A DNA stretch of 35,769 bases from the NCBI RefSeq assembly GCF_004348995.1, contig NZ_SMKQ01000077.1, positions 1 through 35,769 of the forward strand, in the 5' to 3' direction. The position numbers and the translations under genes are program-made. The notes under the pieces were generated by a model. It was not told where the DNA came from, ran no database searches, and saw only the letters and a program-made list of their open reading frames with translations. Below are positions 7,537 through 16,412 of this stretch, piece after piece; the stretch's first letter is position 1; each line of letters opens with the position of its first letter. Source of the stretch: Nonomuraea terrae. Lineage in GTDB: Bacteria; Actinomycetota; Actinomycetes; Streptosporangiales; Streptosporangiaceae.

Positions 7537-10500
7537 TGGCCGCCCCGTTCCCGCACCTGCACGTGTGCTCCGCCTACTCCATGCGTTACGGCACCGCGTT
7601 CCCGGGGGCGCTGGTGGGCCGGGCGCTGGAGCACGGGATGGACATCCTGGCGCTGACCGACCGCGACGGCCTCTACGGCGCGGTCAAGCACGCCCATGCG
7701 TGCGCCGAGGCCGGCATCGCCCCGGTGCTCGGCGTCGACCTGGCGCTCGCCGTGCCCGCCTCGGCGTTCACGCCGGTGCCGGGGATGCGCCCGCCCCGCC
7801 CGCGCACCGCCCCCCAGCAGGAAGACCGCGTCACGGTGCTGGCCCGCGGCATGGGCTGGTCCCGCCTGTGCCGCCTGGTCACAGCCGCGCACCACGCGGG
7901 AGAGCGCGGCGCGCCCAAGGTGACCCGCGAGCTGGTCGGCGAGTGGGCCGGGGCGGCCGATCCGCGCGGGTTCGGCGCCGACGACGGCCTCGTGGTGCTG
8001 CTCGGGCCGCGCTCCGACGTGGGCCGCGCGGTCGCCGAGCGGCGCGACGAGCACGCCAGGACGCTGCTCGGGCTGTGGCGCGCCGCGGTGCCCGGCGTGG
8101 TCGTCGAGCTGGTCGACCAGTACGGCTTCCGCGACGCCAACACGGCCGTGCGCATGCTGGGCCTGGCCGAGTCGATGGGCGTTCCTGCCGTGCTGACCAA
8201 CGCCGTGCGCTACCTCGACCCGGCCGACCACCAGGTGGGCGACGTGCTCGACGCCGCCCGCCAGCTCGTGCCGCTGCATCCGCGCCACCTCGACCGCACC
8301 ACCTCCCACGCCTATCTCAAGAGCGGCAAGGAGATGGCGCAGGTGGCCGCCAAGGTGTGCGCGGGCGACGGGGAGCGGGTGACGCGGCTGCTGGCCACCA
8401 CCCGGCGGCTGGCCGAGGCGTGCGCGATGGACCCGCTCGACCTGCTCGCGCTGCGCAACAGCCCGCCCGCCCTGCACCTGCCGGAGGTCGGCGGCGACCC
8501 GGTGCCGATGTTGCGCGGGCGCGTCGAGGACGGCCTGGCCAGGCGCGGTCTCGGCCGCTCGGCCGAGGCCCGGCGGCGGCTGGCCGACGAGATGGCGATC
8601 ATCGAGCGCAAACGCCTGTCCGGCTACTTCATCGCCGTGGCCGGCATCACCGACATGATCCGCGGCATGGGCATCCGCTGCGCCATCCGCGGCTCGGGCG
8701 CCGGCAGCCTGGTCAACTACCTGATCGGCATCGGCGAGGTCAACCCGCTCGACCACGGCCTGCTCATGGAGCGCTTCCTGTCGGAGGGCCGCGTCGGGCT
8801 GCCCGACATCGACGTCGACGTCGAGTCGGCCCGCCGCCTCGACTGCTACCAGGCCATCTTCGACCGCTACGGCGAGAGCCAGGTGGCCTGCGTGTCCATG
8901 ATGGAGACCTACCGGGCGCGCAGCGCCATCCGCGACGTCGCAGGGGCGATGGGCCTGCCGCCGCACGAGATCGACGCGATCGCCAAGGCGTTCCCCCACA
9001 TCCGGGCCAGGCAGATCACCGCGTCCCTGCACGACCTGCCCGAGCTGCGCGAGAGCCGGCTCGGCGAGGCCGGGCTCGACCGGGTGTTCCGGCTGGCGGA
9101 GAGGCTCGACGGGCTGCCCCGGCACATCGCGCTGCACCCGTGCGGCGTGCTGGTGGGCAACGCCGGGCTGCGCGACCGCACGCCGGTCGAGCGCAGCCTG
9201 CTGGAGTTCCCGATGTCGCAGTTCGACAAGGACGACGTGGAGGAGGCCGGGCTGCTCAAGCTCGACGTGCTCGGCGTGCGGATGCAGTCGGCGATGGCGT
9301 ACGCGCTGAGCGAGATCGAGCGCGTGGACGGCGTCGTGGTCGAGCTCGACCGCCAGAGCGGCGACGACTCCGACTCCCGGCCCGGTGTCCAGTACGTCCC
9401 CCACGACGACCAGGACACCTACGACATGATCTGCGCCTCCCGCACCCTCGGCTGCTTCCAGATCGAGTCGCCGGGCCAGCGCGAGCTGGTGGCCAAGCTG
9501 GAGCCGCGCAAGATCCACGACCTGATCGTGGACATCTCGCTGTTCCGGCCCGGACCGGTCAACTCCGACATGGTCACCCCCTACCTGGAGGCCCGGCACG
9601 GCTGGCGCAAGCCGTACTACCCGCACGAGCGGCTGCGCGAGGCGTTGAAGGAGACCCACGGCGTCGTGGTCTTCCACGAGCAGGTACTGAAGATCATCTC
9701 GGTGATGACCGGGCGCGACCTGTCGTTCGCCGAGATGTTGCGCCGCACGCTCGACACGCCGGAGGGGCGCGACCGGGTGCGCCGGGCGTTCGTCCCGCTG
9801 GCGCAGGCCAACGGCTTCGACGACGCGGCCGTGGAGCAGGCCTGGAAGGTGCTGGACGCGTTCGGGGCGTTCGGGTTCTGCAAGGCGCACGCGGCGGCGT
9901 TCGCGATGCCCACCTACCAGTCGGCGTGGCTGAAGCGGCACCACGCGGCGGCGTTCTTCGCCGGGGTGCTCACCCACGAGCCCGGCATGTACCCGCCGCG
10001 CGTCATCATCGACGAGGCCCGGCAGTGCGGGGTGAAGATCCTGCCCCTCGACATCAACAAGTCGGGCCGGCACTGGCAGGTCGAACACCTCGGCCCGCGC
10101 GTCCGCGTCCGCGTGCGCCCCTCCGAGCTGGGCCCCGCCGCCGACCCGCGCCGGCGGGTCGACGACTTCCGGATCAGCGAGATCGGCAAGGGGTACGCGC
10201 TGCGGGTGCCGTTCTCGGCGATCAAGGGCGTGAGCGAGGCGGAGGTCGATCGCATGGTCGCCGGGCAGCCGTACACGTCCATGGCCGACTTCTGGGATCG
10301 CGCCCGGCCCTCGCGGCCGACGCTCGAGCGGATCGTCCAGGTCGGCGGCCTCGACGCGCTGCACGACCTGCACCCGGGCGGGCCGCGCTGGCGGCCGGGC
10401 GAGCTGACCCGCCGCGACCTGGTCGCCCGGGTGGGCGAGCTCCACCGGCTCTCGGCGGCAGGAGTGCGGACGGGCCCGCGCAAGTCCCGGCGTCACGGCC

Positions 10501-11192
10501 CCCACGCGGCCGGCCCGCCGCCCGGCACCGAGGCCGTGCAGCTCCCGCTCGGCTTCAGCGAGCACCTGCCGCCGGGGGAGCTGCCCGAGATGACCGAGAC
10601 GGAGATGGTCGAGGCCGAGCTGGAGATCCTCGGCATCGACGTCAGCAGGCACGTCATCAGCTTCTACGACGAGCTGCTCGACGAGCTCGGCGTGGTACGT
10701 TCCAAAGATCTTCTCCACCGGCGCAACGGGCAGGAGATCCTGGTCGCGGGGGTCAAGGTGGCGACCCAGACGCCCGCCGTGCGCTCGGGCCAGCGGGTCA
10801 TCTTCACCACGCTCGACGACTCGACCGGGCCGGTCGACCTGACGTTCTTCGAGTCGGTGCAGGGCAGGTGCGCCTCGACCGTGTTCGGCTCGTGGCTGCT
10901 GCTGGCCAAGGGGGTGGTCCGGCGCACGGGCACGCGCGCGGTGTCGTTGCGGGCCGTCGACTGCTGGAACCTGGCCGACCTCGCCGCGCTGTGGCGCTCC
11001 CGGGGCATCGAGGAGGTCCGCGCGCTCGTCGCCCGGACGCCGGAGGAGTCGGAGGCGGTCGGCGGACGCGCGATCGAATACGCCAACGGCTTCCGCCTGT
11101 CGCCCTACGCCGACCTCGGCCCCGCCGTCACCACCCCGCCCGGCCGGCTGTGGCACGCCAGCCCCGGCAGCTCCGGCCCCACGGCCGCCTGA
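7536..11192 (+). CDS. DnaE-type DNA polymerase III alpha subunit paralogue, probably SOS-induced error-prone
   Basis: 1218-residue C-family polymerase. The N-terminal PHP domain opens HLHVCSAYS: H7 and H9 are present but the usual third His is Cys11, so PHP metal binding is probably impaired. The palm aspartates are in LPDIDVDVES (D424, D426) and LLKLDVLG (D577), so polymerase activity is expected. FGFCKAHAAAFAMPTY (near 785-805) is the conserved fingers/HhH segment, and a C-terminal OB fold lies at about 1065-1145 (EILVAGVKVATQT...VDLTFFE). It lacks the YAELHxHSxFSFLDG opening of mycobacterial DnaE2/ImuC and no imuA/imuB gene is adjacent, so I call it DnaE-type rather than ImuC. The SOS box upstream of the operon argues for lesion-bypass or repair synthesis rather than the main replicase. 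The start ATG overlaps the DUF6504 stop. Confidence 0.92.
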   Translation: MAAPFPHLHVCSAYSMRYGTAFPGALVGRALEHGMDILALTDRDGLYGAVKHAHACAEAGIAPVLGVDLALAVPASAFTPVPGMRPPRPRTAPQQEDRVTVLARGMGWSRLCRLVTAAHHAGERGAPKVTRELVGEWAGAADPRGFGADDGLVVLLGPRSDVGRAVAERRDEHARTLLGLWRAAVPGVVVELVDQYGFRDANTAVRMLGLAESMGVPAVLTNAVRYLDPADHQVGDVLDAARQLVPLHPRHLDRTTSHAYLKSGKEMAQVAAKVCAGDGERVTRLLATTRRLAEACAMDPLDLLALRNSPPALHLPEVGGDPVPMLRGRVEDGLARRGLGRSAEARRRLADEMAIIERKRLSGYFIAVAGITDMIRGMGIRCAIRGSGAGSLVNYLIGIGEVNPLDHGLLMERFLSEGRVGLPDIDVDVESARRLDCYQAIFDRYGESQVACVSMMETYRARSAIRDVAGAMGLPPHEIDAIAKAFPHIRARQITASLHDLPELRESRLGEAGLDRVFRLAERLDGLPRHIALHPCGVLVGNAGLRDRTPVERSLLEFPMSQFDKDDVEEAGLLKLDVLGVRMQSAMAYALSEIERVDGVVVELDRQSGDDSDSRPGVQYVPHDDQDTYDMICASRTLGCFQIESPGQRELVAKLEPRKIHDLIVDISLFRPGPVNSDMVTPYLEARHGWRKPYYPHERLREALKETHGVVVFHEQVLKIISVMTGRDLSFAEMLRRTLDTPEGRDRVRRAFVPLAQANGFDDAAVEQAWKVLDAFGAFGFCKAHAAAFAMPTYQSAWLKRHHAAAFFAGVLTHEPGMYPPRVIIDEARQCGVKILPLDINKSGRHWQVEHLGPRVRVRVRPSELGPAADPRRRVDDFRISEIGKGYALRVPFSAIKGVSEAEVDRMVAGQPYTSMADFWDRARPSRPTLERIVQVGGLDALHDLHPGGPRWRPGELTRRDLVARVGELHRLSAAGVRTGPRKSRRHGPHAAGPPPGTEAVQLPLGFSEHLPPGELPEMTETEMVEAELEILGIDVSRHVISFYDELLDELGVVRSKDLLHRRNGQEILVAGVKVATQTPAVRSGQRVIFTTLDDSTGPVDLTFFESVQGRCASTVFGSWLLLAKGVVRRTGTRAVSLRAVDCWNLADLAALWRSRGIEEVRALVARTPEESEAVGGRAIEYANGFRLSPYADLGPAVTTPPGRLWHASPGSSGPTAA

Positions 11193-11203
11193 CGCTCCTC
11201 GCC

Positions 11204-11226
11204 GACGGCGGCCGGCCCGCGCCGTC
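11204..11226. terminator. Candidate hairpin terminator between convergent genes
   Basis: GACGGCG and CGCCGTC form a perfect 7-bp GC stem with a 9-base loop, 11 bases after the polymerase stop. A copy of TGACGCTCCTC flanks it on each side (11190 and 11226). No U-run follows, as is common in actinomycetes. It could serve both the polymerase gene and the converging DUF4328 gene. Confidence 0.5.
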
Positions 11227-11264
11227 TGACGCTCCTCACGTGCCTGGCCACGCGGTGAGCGCGT

Positions 11265-11975
11265 CTAGCCCTCCTGGAGGGCGCTCGGCTGGCCGATCGG
11301 GGAGGAGCCCTGGGCCGGGTGCGGGGCGAACGCGCGGACCCCGGCGGGGTCCGCCGGGCGGCCCGAGCGGGCGGCCCGCTGCAGGCGGGTCAGCTCGCGC
11401 ACGGTGGCCGCGCACAGCAGCGCCGCCAGCGCCGCGCAGGCCAGCTCCGGCACCCCCACCCCGGTCAGGTCGCCCTCCGAGGTGCCCAGCGGCAGCCGGA
11501 TCGTGATCAGCGCGAGCGTGGCGAGCCAGCTCAGCCACCAGCCCAGCAGCAGCGCCAGCCACCGCCCGCGGCCGCCCGCCGGGGGCCGGGTGCCCCGCCA
11601 CACCGCGTCGACCAGCACCGCGGGGGCGAACAGGTTGACGCCGGGCACCAGCCACGCCACGGCGACCGGCCCCGTGGCGGCCGAGCGGTCGTTGGCCTGC
11701 CGCGCCCGTACCAGCCACGTCACGTACGCCACCCCGGCGGCGATCGAGGCGCCGGCCACCAGCATCATCAGCACCGCGAACACGGTCACCGCCCCCACCA
11801 CCGCCTCGGCGTCGGCCCCTTGGGGACGCCCGCCGAACGCGGCGAGCCGGGCGGCGAGCTCACGGCCGCGGGACTGTTCGAAGGTCACGAGGGCGCCGAG
11901 GGAGAGCACCTGAGCGGCGAGCGTCACGTATACGGCCGAGGCTGCTCTCGCCGGCACTGCCTGGGTGTAGCGCAC
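11265..11975 (-). CDS. DUF4328 family integral membrane protein
   Basis: 236 residues with about five hydrophobic stretches (ASAVYVTLAAQVLSLGALV, AVTVFAVLMMLVAGASIAAGV, the WLVPGVNLFAPAVLVDAVW segment, WLALLLGWWLSWLATLALITI, and a helix near 185). The phrase WLVRARQAN...WLVPGVNLFAPAVLVDAVWRG is the hallmark of DUF4328. A Pro/Ser-rich cytoplasmic tail ends the protein. The start is GTG at 11975 behind GGGGGGAG. It lies 67 bp downstream of the response regulator on the same strand, so co-transcription is possible. Function unknown. Confidence 0.85.
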   Translation of the reverse strand: MRYTQAVPARAASAVYVTLAAQVLSLGALVTFEQSRGRELAARLAAFGGRPQGADAEAVVGAVTVFAVLMMLVAGASIAAGVAYVTWLVRARQANDRSAATGPVAVAWLVPGVNLFAPAVLVDAVWRGTRPPAGGRGRWLALLLGWWLSWLATLALITIRLPLGTSEGDLTGVGVPELACAALAALLCAATVRELTRLQRAARSGRPADPAGVRAFAPHPAQGSSPIGQPSALQEG

Positions 11976-12042
11976 CTTGATCTCCCCCCGGGCCTTGCGC
12001 TGAGGTTCTCATTCACTTGTATCCCGGGAGCCCCTCGGTTAA

Positions 12043-12690
12043 TCAGCTCACCACGCCGGATTCCCACGCCCAAGCAGCGATTTCCACCCGATTACGGACG
12101 CCGAGTTTGGCCTGGATGCTGCCCAGATGCGTCTTCACCGTGGACAGTGACACGAACAGCTCCGCGGCCACCTCCTGGTTCGTCCGCCCCCTGGCGACCA
12201 GGCGCACGACGTCGAGCTCGCGCTCGGTCAGCGGGTCGCGCGTGTGCGGTACCGTGCGCCGGGGCTTGGACAGGTGCTGCAGCAGCCGTACGGTCACCGA
12301 CGGCGACACCAGCGCGTCGCCCGCCGCGGCGGCCCTGACGGCCTCGATCAGCAATGTGGGCCCGCTGTCCTTGAGCAGGAACCCGGTCGCGCCGGAGCGC
12401 AGGGCTCCGTAGATGTACTCGTCGAGGTCGAACGTGGTGACGATGACCACCCGCAGCGGGTTCTCCACGCCCGGCCCGGCCAGGGCGCGGGTCACCTCCA
12501 GGCCGTCGAGCTTGGGCATCCGGATGTCGAGCAGGCACACGTCGGGCCGCAGCCGCCTGGCCTCCGCCACCGCCTCGGCGCCGTCGGACACCGCGGCCAC
12601 GACCTCCATGTCCGGTTGCGCGTCCAAAATCATCTGGAAGCCGGTACGCACCAGGTGCTGGTCGTCGGCGATGAGAACCCGAATAGTCAC
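12043..12690 (-). CDS. NarL/LuxR-type two-component response regulator
   Basis: 215 residues. The receiver domain (about 4-120) has the acidic pair ADD at 8-10, phospho-acceptor D55 in LLDIRMPK, the switch Thr in VTTFD and Lys in LLKDS. The C-terminal LuxR/GerE helix-turn-helix is about 148-210 (LTERELDVVRLVARGRTNQEVA...STVKTHL). The start is GTG at 12690. No histidine kinase lies in the window, so the partner is elsewhere. It is divergent from an ABC exporter with 96 bp between them, the common arrangement in which such a regulator controls a MacB-like transporter; the inverted repeats there are candidate binding sites. Confidence 0.92.
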   Translation of the reverse strand: MTIRVLIADDQHLVRTGFQMILDAQPDMEVVAAVSDGAEAVAEARRLRPDVCLLDIRMPKLDGLEVTRALAGPGVENPLRVVIVTTFDLDEYIYGALRSGATGFLLKDSGPTLLIEAVRAAAAGDALVSPSVTVRLLQHLSKPRRTVPHTRDPLTERELDVVRLVARGRTNQEVAAELFVSLSTVKTHLGSIQAKLGVRNRVEIAAWAWESGVVS

Positions 12691-12709
12691 GGCCCCAACT
12701 CTAAGGAGC

Positions 12710-12753
12710 GGATCGGCCGTTCGGCCGAGGGAGTGTGGACGCACGGCCGATCC
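12710..12753. promoter_or_regulatory. Long inverted repeat in divergent promoter region
   Basis: GGATCGGCCGT (12710-12720) and ACGGCCGATCC (12743-12753) are perfect 11-bp inverted copies. A further TCGGCCGA at 12721-12728 makes TCGGCCG-TT-CGGCCGA with the first arm, so the core CGGCCG occurs three times. The element sits between the response regulator and exporter genes and is a good candidate for a dimeric regulator site. Confidence 0.6.
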
Positions 12754-12786
12754 GGCGCATGAGGGCCGAGCGCGAGTCTGGTCGGC

Positions 12787-13458
12787 ATGAATGACGTGCT
12801 TGTCGGACGGGCCCTGGTGAAGCGGTTCGGGCAGACGGTCGCCCTCGGAGGCGTGGACATAGCGGTACGAGCCGGGGAGGCCGTGGCGATCATGGGGCCG
12901 AGCGGGTCCGGCAAGTCGACCTTGCTGCACTGCCTGGCCGGGATCATGAAACCGGACGCGGGCGAGGTGCACCTGCTGGGGCAGCGCATCGACACGATGG
13001 GGGAGCGCAAGCGCAGCGAGCTGCGGCGGACGAGATTCGGCTTCGTCTTCCAGTTCGGCCAGCTGCTGCCCGAGCTGCCCGCCGAGGAGAACGTGGCGCT
13101 GCCGCTGATGCTGGGCGGCGTGCCGAGGAGCCAGGCGGTACGGCAGGCCCGCGAGTGGTTCGGCCCTCTCGGCCTGCAGACCATGGAGACGCGGCGGCCG
13201 GGGGAGCTGTCCGGCGGCCAGGCGCAGCGGGTGGCCATCGCCAGGGCGCTGGTGAGCAGGCCGGCCGTGGTGTTCGCCGACGAGCCCACCGGCGCCCTCG
13301 ACCAGCGCACCGGGCACGACACCATGCGGCTGCTGGTGGAGGCGACCAAGCACAACGGCGCCAGCCTGATCGTGGTCACCCACGACCCGAACGTGGCCGG
13401 CTGGTGCGACCGTACCGTCGAGGTCCGCGACGGGCAGCTGGCCGGGGTGCGCGCGTGA
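12787..13458 (+). CDS. MacB/LolD-like ABC exporter ATP-binding protein
   Basis: 223-residue nucleotide-binding protein. Walker A GPSGSGKST is near residue 38, the Q-loop FVFQFGQLLPELPAEENV near 83, the signature LSGGQAQR near 142, Walker B VVFADEPTGALD near 160 and the H-loop IVVTHD near 195. The LPAEENVALPLML and ADEPTGALD wording is typical of the MacB/LolD/FtsE branch that works with FtsX-type permeases in mechanical export or antimicrobial-peptide resistance. The ATG lacks a Shine-Dalgarno, so the message may be leaderless. Its stop overlaps the permease GTG (GTGA). Confidence 0.92.
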   Translation: MNDVLVGRALVKRFGQTVALGGVDIAVRAGEAVAIMGPSGSGKSTLLHCLAGIMKPDAGEVHLLGQRIDTMGERKRSELRRTRFGFVFQFGQLLPELPAEENVALPLMLGGVPRSQAVRQAREWFGPLGLQTMETRRPGELSGGQAQRVAIARALVSRPAVVFADEPTGALDQRTGHDTMRLLVEATKHNGASLIVVTHDPNVAGWCDRTVEVRDGQLAGVRA

Positions 13459-15395
13459 ACCTCGCACTGACCTGGCGGCTGCTCAAGGGCGGCGGCCGCC
13501 GCGGGATGCTCGGCACCTGGCTCACCCTCGGGGCGGTCGCCGTGTCGACGGCGCTGCTGCTGTTCGCCATCGCCGCCAACTTCGCCTTCCAGGCCAGGGC
13601 CGACCGCGGCGCCTGGCGCAACCCAGTCCCGGCCTCCTCGGGCGCGGTGGCGATCGAGGCGTCCCGGTACGACTTCGTCCGGGGGCGGGCGATCAGCGTC
13701 GTCGACCTGGCCGCGCTCGGCAAGCAGGCCCCGGCCCCGCCGCCCGGGCTGCCCCGCTTCCCCCGTCCGGGAGAGACGTGGCTGTCGCCCGCGCTGGCGG
13801 AGCTGGCCCGGCAACTGCCCGCCGACCAGTTCGCCGCCCGTTATCCCCATCAGGCCGGCGTGCTGGGCGACGAGGCGCTGATCCACCCGGGCGAGCTGGT
13901 CGCGGTTGTCGGCCGCGCACCGGACGACCCGGCGATGACCGCCGCCCGCAGCGAGGACTGGATCGTCAGCCAGGCGCCCGTCCGGGTCGCGAGCCTCGCG
14001 GGAGCGCCGAGCCAGGACGCCACGAACTACCAGGCGCTCGCGGTCGTCGCCGGCGTGCTCATGGTCGTGCCGCTGCTCGTCTTCGGGGGCGCGGCGGCCC
14101 GGCTGACGGTCGCCCGGCGCGACCAGCGGCTGGCCGCGCTGCGGCTGGTCGGCGCGACACCCGGCCAGGTGGTGGGGATGACCGTGGCGGAGGCGGTGAT
14201 GGTGGCGCTGGCCGGCGCGCTGACGGGCACCGTCGCCTACGTGCTGGCCGCGCCGCTGCTGGCCAGGATCGAGATGCAGGGCGGCCCGTGGTTCGCCGGG
14301 GACGTGTTCCCGCCGCCGTGGGTCTTCGCGGCGGTGCTGGTCGCGGTGCCGCTGCTGGTCGGGCTGTCGGCGGTGGCGGGCCTGCGGCGCGTGGTGGTCA
14401 GCCCCCTCGGCGTGGCCAAGCGGGAGACCCCGCCCGCCCTGCGGGCCGTGCGGGTCGTCGCCCTGCTGGCGGCGCTTGTCATGTTCCCGCTGCTGACGAG
14501 AGGCGCCGGTGTCGCGATCATCGGGACGGCGCTCGCGCTGGTGTTCCTGTGCGTCAACCTGGTGGGGCCGTGGGTCGTCGGCCTGATCGGCCGGATCACG
14601 GCCGGGACCGCCCGCGGCCCGGCCCGGCTGCTCGCCGGCCGCCGCCTCGTGGACGACCCGCGCTCGGCCTGGCGGACGGTGAGCGGGGTGGCCCTGACCG
14701 GGTTCGTGGCGGGCTTCATCGGCCTGCTCAGCCCGGCGGTGCTCGACCAGCCGCCCGCCGGCCCGCCGCAGCTGCGCGTCCTCGCGCCCGCCGGCCAGGT
14801 CGAGCAGGTGGCCCGGCAGGCCCGCGAGCGCCTGCGGGAGTCCGGCCTGACCGCGACCGTCAAGCCGGACAAGAGCCTCGTGGTCGCAACGCTCGGCGGC
14901 GCCGCCGACGACGCCGCGCTGGACCGGGCCCGCACCGCGCTGGCCGGGCTCGTCCCGGGGCGCACGCCCACGACGCCCTCCGACGACAAGCGGTTCGGCG
15001 ATCAGCTTCTCGCCGACGTCCGCGTGGGGACGGTCGTCGTGCTCGCGGTGTCGTTCCTGGTGGCCATCGCCAGTTCGGGCATCACCGCCATGTCGTCGGT
15101 GCTGGACCGGCGGCAGACGTACGGGCTGCTGCGCCTGGCGGGCACGCCGCTGGAGCTGCTCGACCGGGCCCGCCGAGCCGAGACGCTGATCCCGCTGACG
15201 GTGATGGGCGGCGGGGCGATCCTGGTGGGCGTGTTCTGCGCGATGCCGTTCATGATCGGCGGCATGAGCACGGCGGGGGCGGTCACGCTGGCCGGGTGCG
15301 TCGTCGTGGGGTTCGCGGGCGTGATCGGAGCGGGGGCGCTGAGCCGCCCGCTGCTGAGGGCGGTCACCGCCGACCCGGCTCCGCGCCCGGACTGA
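13455..15395 (+). CDS. FtsX-type ABC transporter permease
   Basis: 646 residues with about ten membrane helices in two halves. The first helix is near residues 17-40 (LTLGAVAVSTALLLFAIAANFAF), followed by a ~150-residue extracellular domain. The FtsX core (LAVVAGVLMVVPLLVFGG...RLAALRLVGATPGQVV) starts near 195. A second extracellular loop (about 435-520) precedes the second FtsX core (VLAVSFLVAIASSGITAMSSVLDRRQTYGLLRLAG). The R-x-LRLVGATPGQV and GLLRLAGTP coupling segments appear once per half. GTG at 13455 overlaps the ATPase stop. It probably exports or extracts a hydrophobic substrate or detoxifies a membrane-active compound; the substrate is unknown. It converges on the next gene with only 4 bp between stops. 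Confidence 0.9.
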   Translation: MNLALTWRLLKGGGRRGMLGTWLTLGAVAVSTALLLFAIAANFAFQARADRGAWRNPVPASSGAVAIEASRYDFVRGRAISVVDLAALGKQAPAPPPGLPRFPRPGETWLSPALAELARQLPADQFAARYPHQAGVLGDEALIHPGELVAVVGRAPDDPAMTAARSEDWIVSQAPVRVASLAGAPSQDATNYQALAVVAGVLMVVPLLVFGGAAARLTVARRDQRLAALRLVGATPGQVVGMTVAEAVMVALAGALTGTVAYVLAAPLLARIEMQGGPWFAGDVFPPPWVFAAVLVAVPLLVGLSAVAGLRRVVVSPLGVAKRETPPALRAVRVVALLAALVMFPLLTRGAGVAIIGTALALVFLCVNLVGPWVVGLIGRITAGTARGPARLLAGRRLVDDPRSAWRTVSGVALTGFVAGFIGLLSPAVLDQPPAGPPQLRVLAPAGQVEQVARQARERLRESGLTATVKPDKSLVVATLGGAADDAALDRARTALAGLVPGRTPTTPSDDKRFGDQLLADVRVGTVVVLAVSFLVAIASSGITAMSSVLDRRQTYGLLRLAGTPLELLDRARRAETLIPLTVMGGGAILVGVFCAMPFMIGGMSTAGAVTLAGCVVVGFAGVIGAGALSRPLLRAVTADPAPRPD

Positions 15396-15399
15396 CGGC

Positions 15400-16401
15400 T
15401 CAGCCGAGGACGAGGTCGCGGACGATCTTCAGGGTGGGTTCGTCGCGCGGGCCCATGACCAGCAGGCTCGTCACGGGGCTGCGGCGCCACGGTTCCAGGC
15501 GTTCCCTGATCCGTCCGGGCGGGCCGACGAGGGAGATCCCGTCGGCCAGCTCGTCGGGGATCGCCCGGAACGCCTCGTCCCTGCGGCCGGCCAGGTAGAG
15601 GGCCTGGATGTGCTCGGCGGCCTCGGCGTAGCCCATCCGGCCGATGATGTCGGCGTGGAAGTTGCGGTGGCGGGCGCCCATGCCGCCGATGTACAGCGTG
15701 AGCATCATCTTCACGCCGTCCAGGGCGGCCCGCACGTCGTCGGAGATCACCACCATCACCATGGCGGCCACGTCGAAGCCGTCGGGGGCGTCCGCGAGCG
15801 ACGCGCCGTACATCTCCTCGATCTTGGAGGGGAACGCGAAGAGCGGCAGCCAGCCCTCGGCGATCTCGGCCGCCAGGGCGACGTTCTTCGGCCCTTCGGC
15901 CCCGAGATAGACGGGGATGTCGGCCCTGAGCGGATGCGTGATGAGCTTGAGGGGTTTGCCGGGGCCGCCGGGCAGCGGCAGCGGGTAGTGGGGCCCTTCG
16001 CCGATCACCGGCTCCTCGCGGCGCCACACCGTGCGCATGATCTCGACGTACTCGCGCGTACGGGCCAGCGGCTTGGCGAACGGCTGCCCGTACCAGCCCT
16101 CCACGACCTGCGGGCCGGAGGCGCCCACGCCGAGCAGCAGCCGGCCGCCGGTCAGGTGGTCGAGGGTCATCGCGGTCATGGCCGTGGTGACCGGCGGCCT
16201 GGCCGAGATCTGGGCGATCGAGGTGCCCAGCTTGATGCGGGTGGTGCGCGCGCCGTACCAGGCCAGTGGGGTGAACGCGTCGCTGCCGTACGCCTCCGCG
16301 GTCCACACGGAGTCGTAGCCGAGCCGCTCGGCGGCCAGCACGGATTCGGTCGCGTCGTCGCCGTGGCGCTGCCAGTAACCCAGGTTCAGCCCGAGCTTCA
16401 C
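15400..16401 (-). CDS. LLM-class F420-dependent oxidoreductase
   Basis: 333-residue luciferase-like TIM-barrel enzyme: MKLGLNLGYW start, ESVLAAERLGYDSVWTAEAYGSDAF near 20-44, LGTSIAQISARPPVTTAMTAMTLDHLTGGRLLLGVGASGPQVVEGWYG near 57-105, and AAEIAEGWLPLFAFP and IGGMGARHRNFH later. This resembles the mycobacterial Rv3520c-like F420-binding group. It would transfer hydride between F420H2 and an unidentified substrate. GTG at 16401 follows GGAGGTGTCAC. It is divergent from the sulfatase with palindromes between them; no functional link is evident. Confidence 0.88.
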   Translation of the reverse strand: MKLGLNLGYWQRHGDDATESVLAAERLGYDSVWTAEAYGSDAFTPLAWYGARTTRIKLGTSIAQISARPPVTTAMTAMTLDHLTGGRLLLGVGASGPQVVEGWYGQPFAKPLARTREYVEIMRTVWRREEPVIGEGPHYPLPLPGGPGKPLKLITHPLRADIPVYLGAEGPKNVALAAEIAEGWLPLFAFPSKIEEMYGASLADAPDGFDVAAMVMVVISDDVRAALDGVKMMLTLYIGGMGARHRNFHADIIGRMGYAEAAEHIQALYLAGRRDEAFRAIPDELADGISLVGPPGRIRERLEPWRRSPVTSLLVMGPRDEPTLKIVRDLVLG

Positions 16402-16412
16402 GTGACACCTCC

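Noticed and set aside
7488..11156. Very long open frame antisense to the polymerase gene
   Set aside because: A shadow of a high-GC gene: no family motifs, His/Arg/Gly-rich composition, and the opposite frame has full polymerase motifs.
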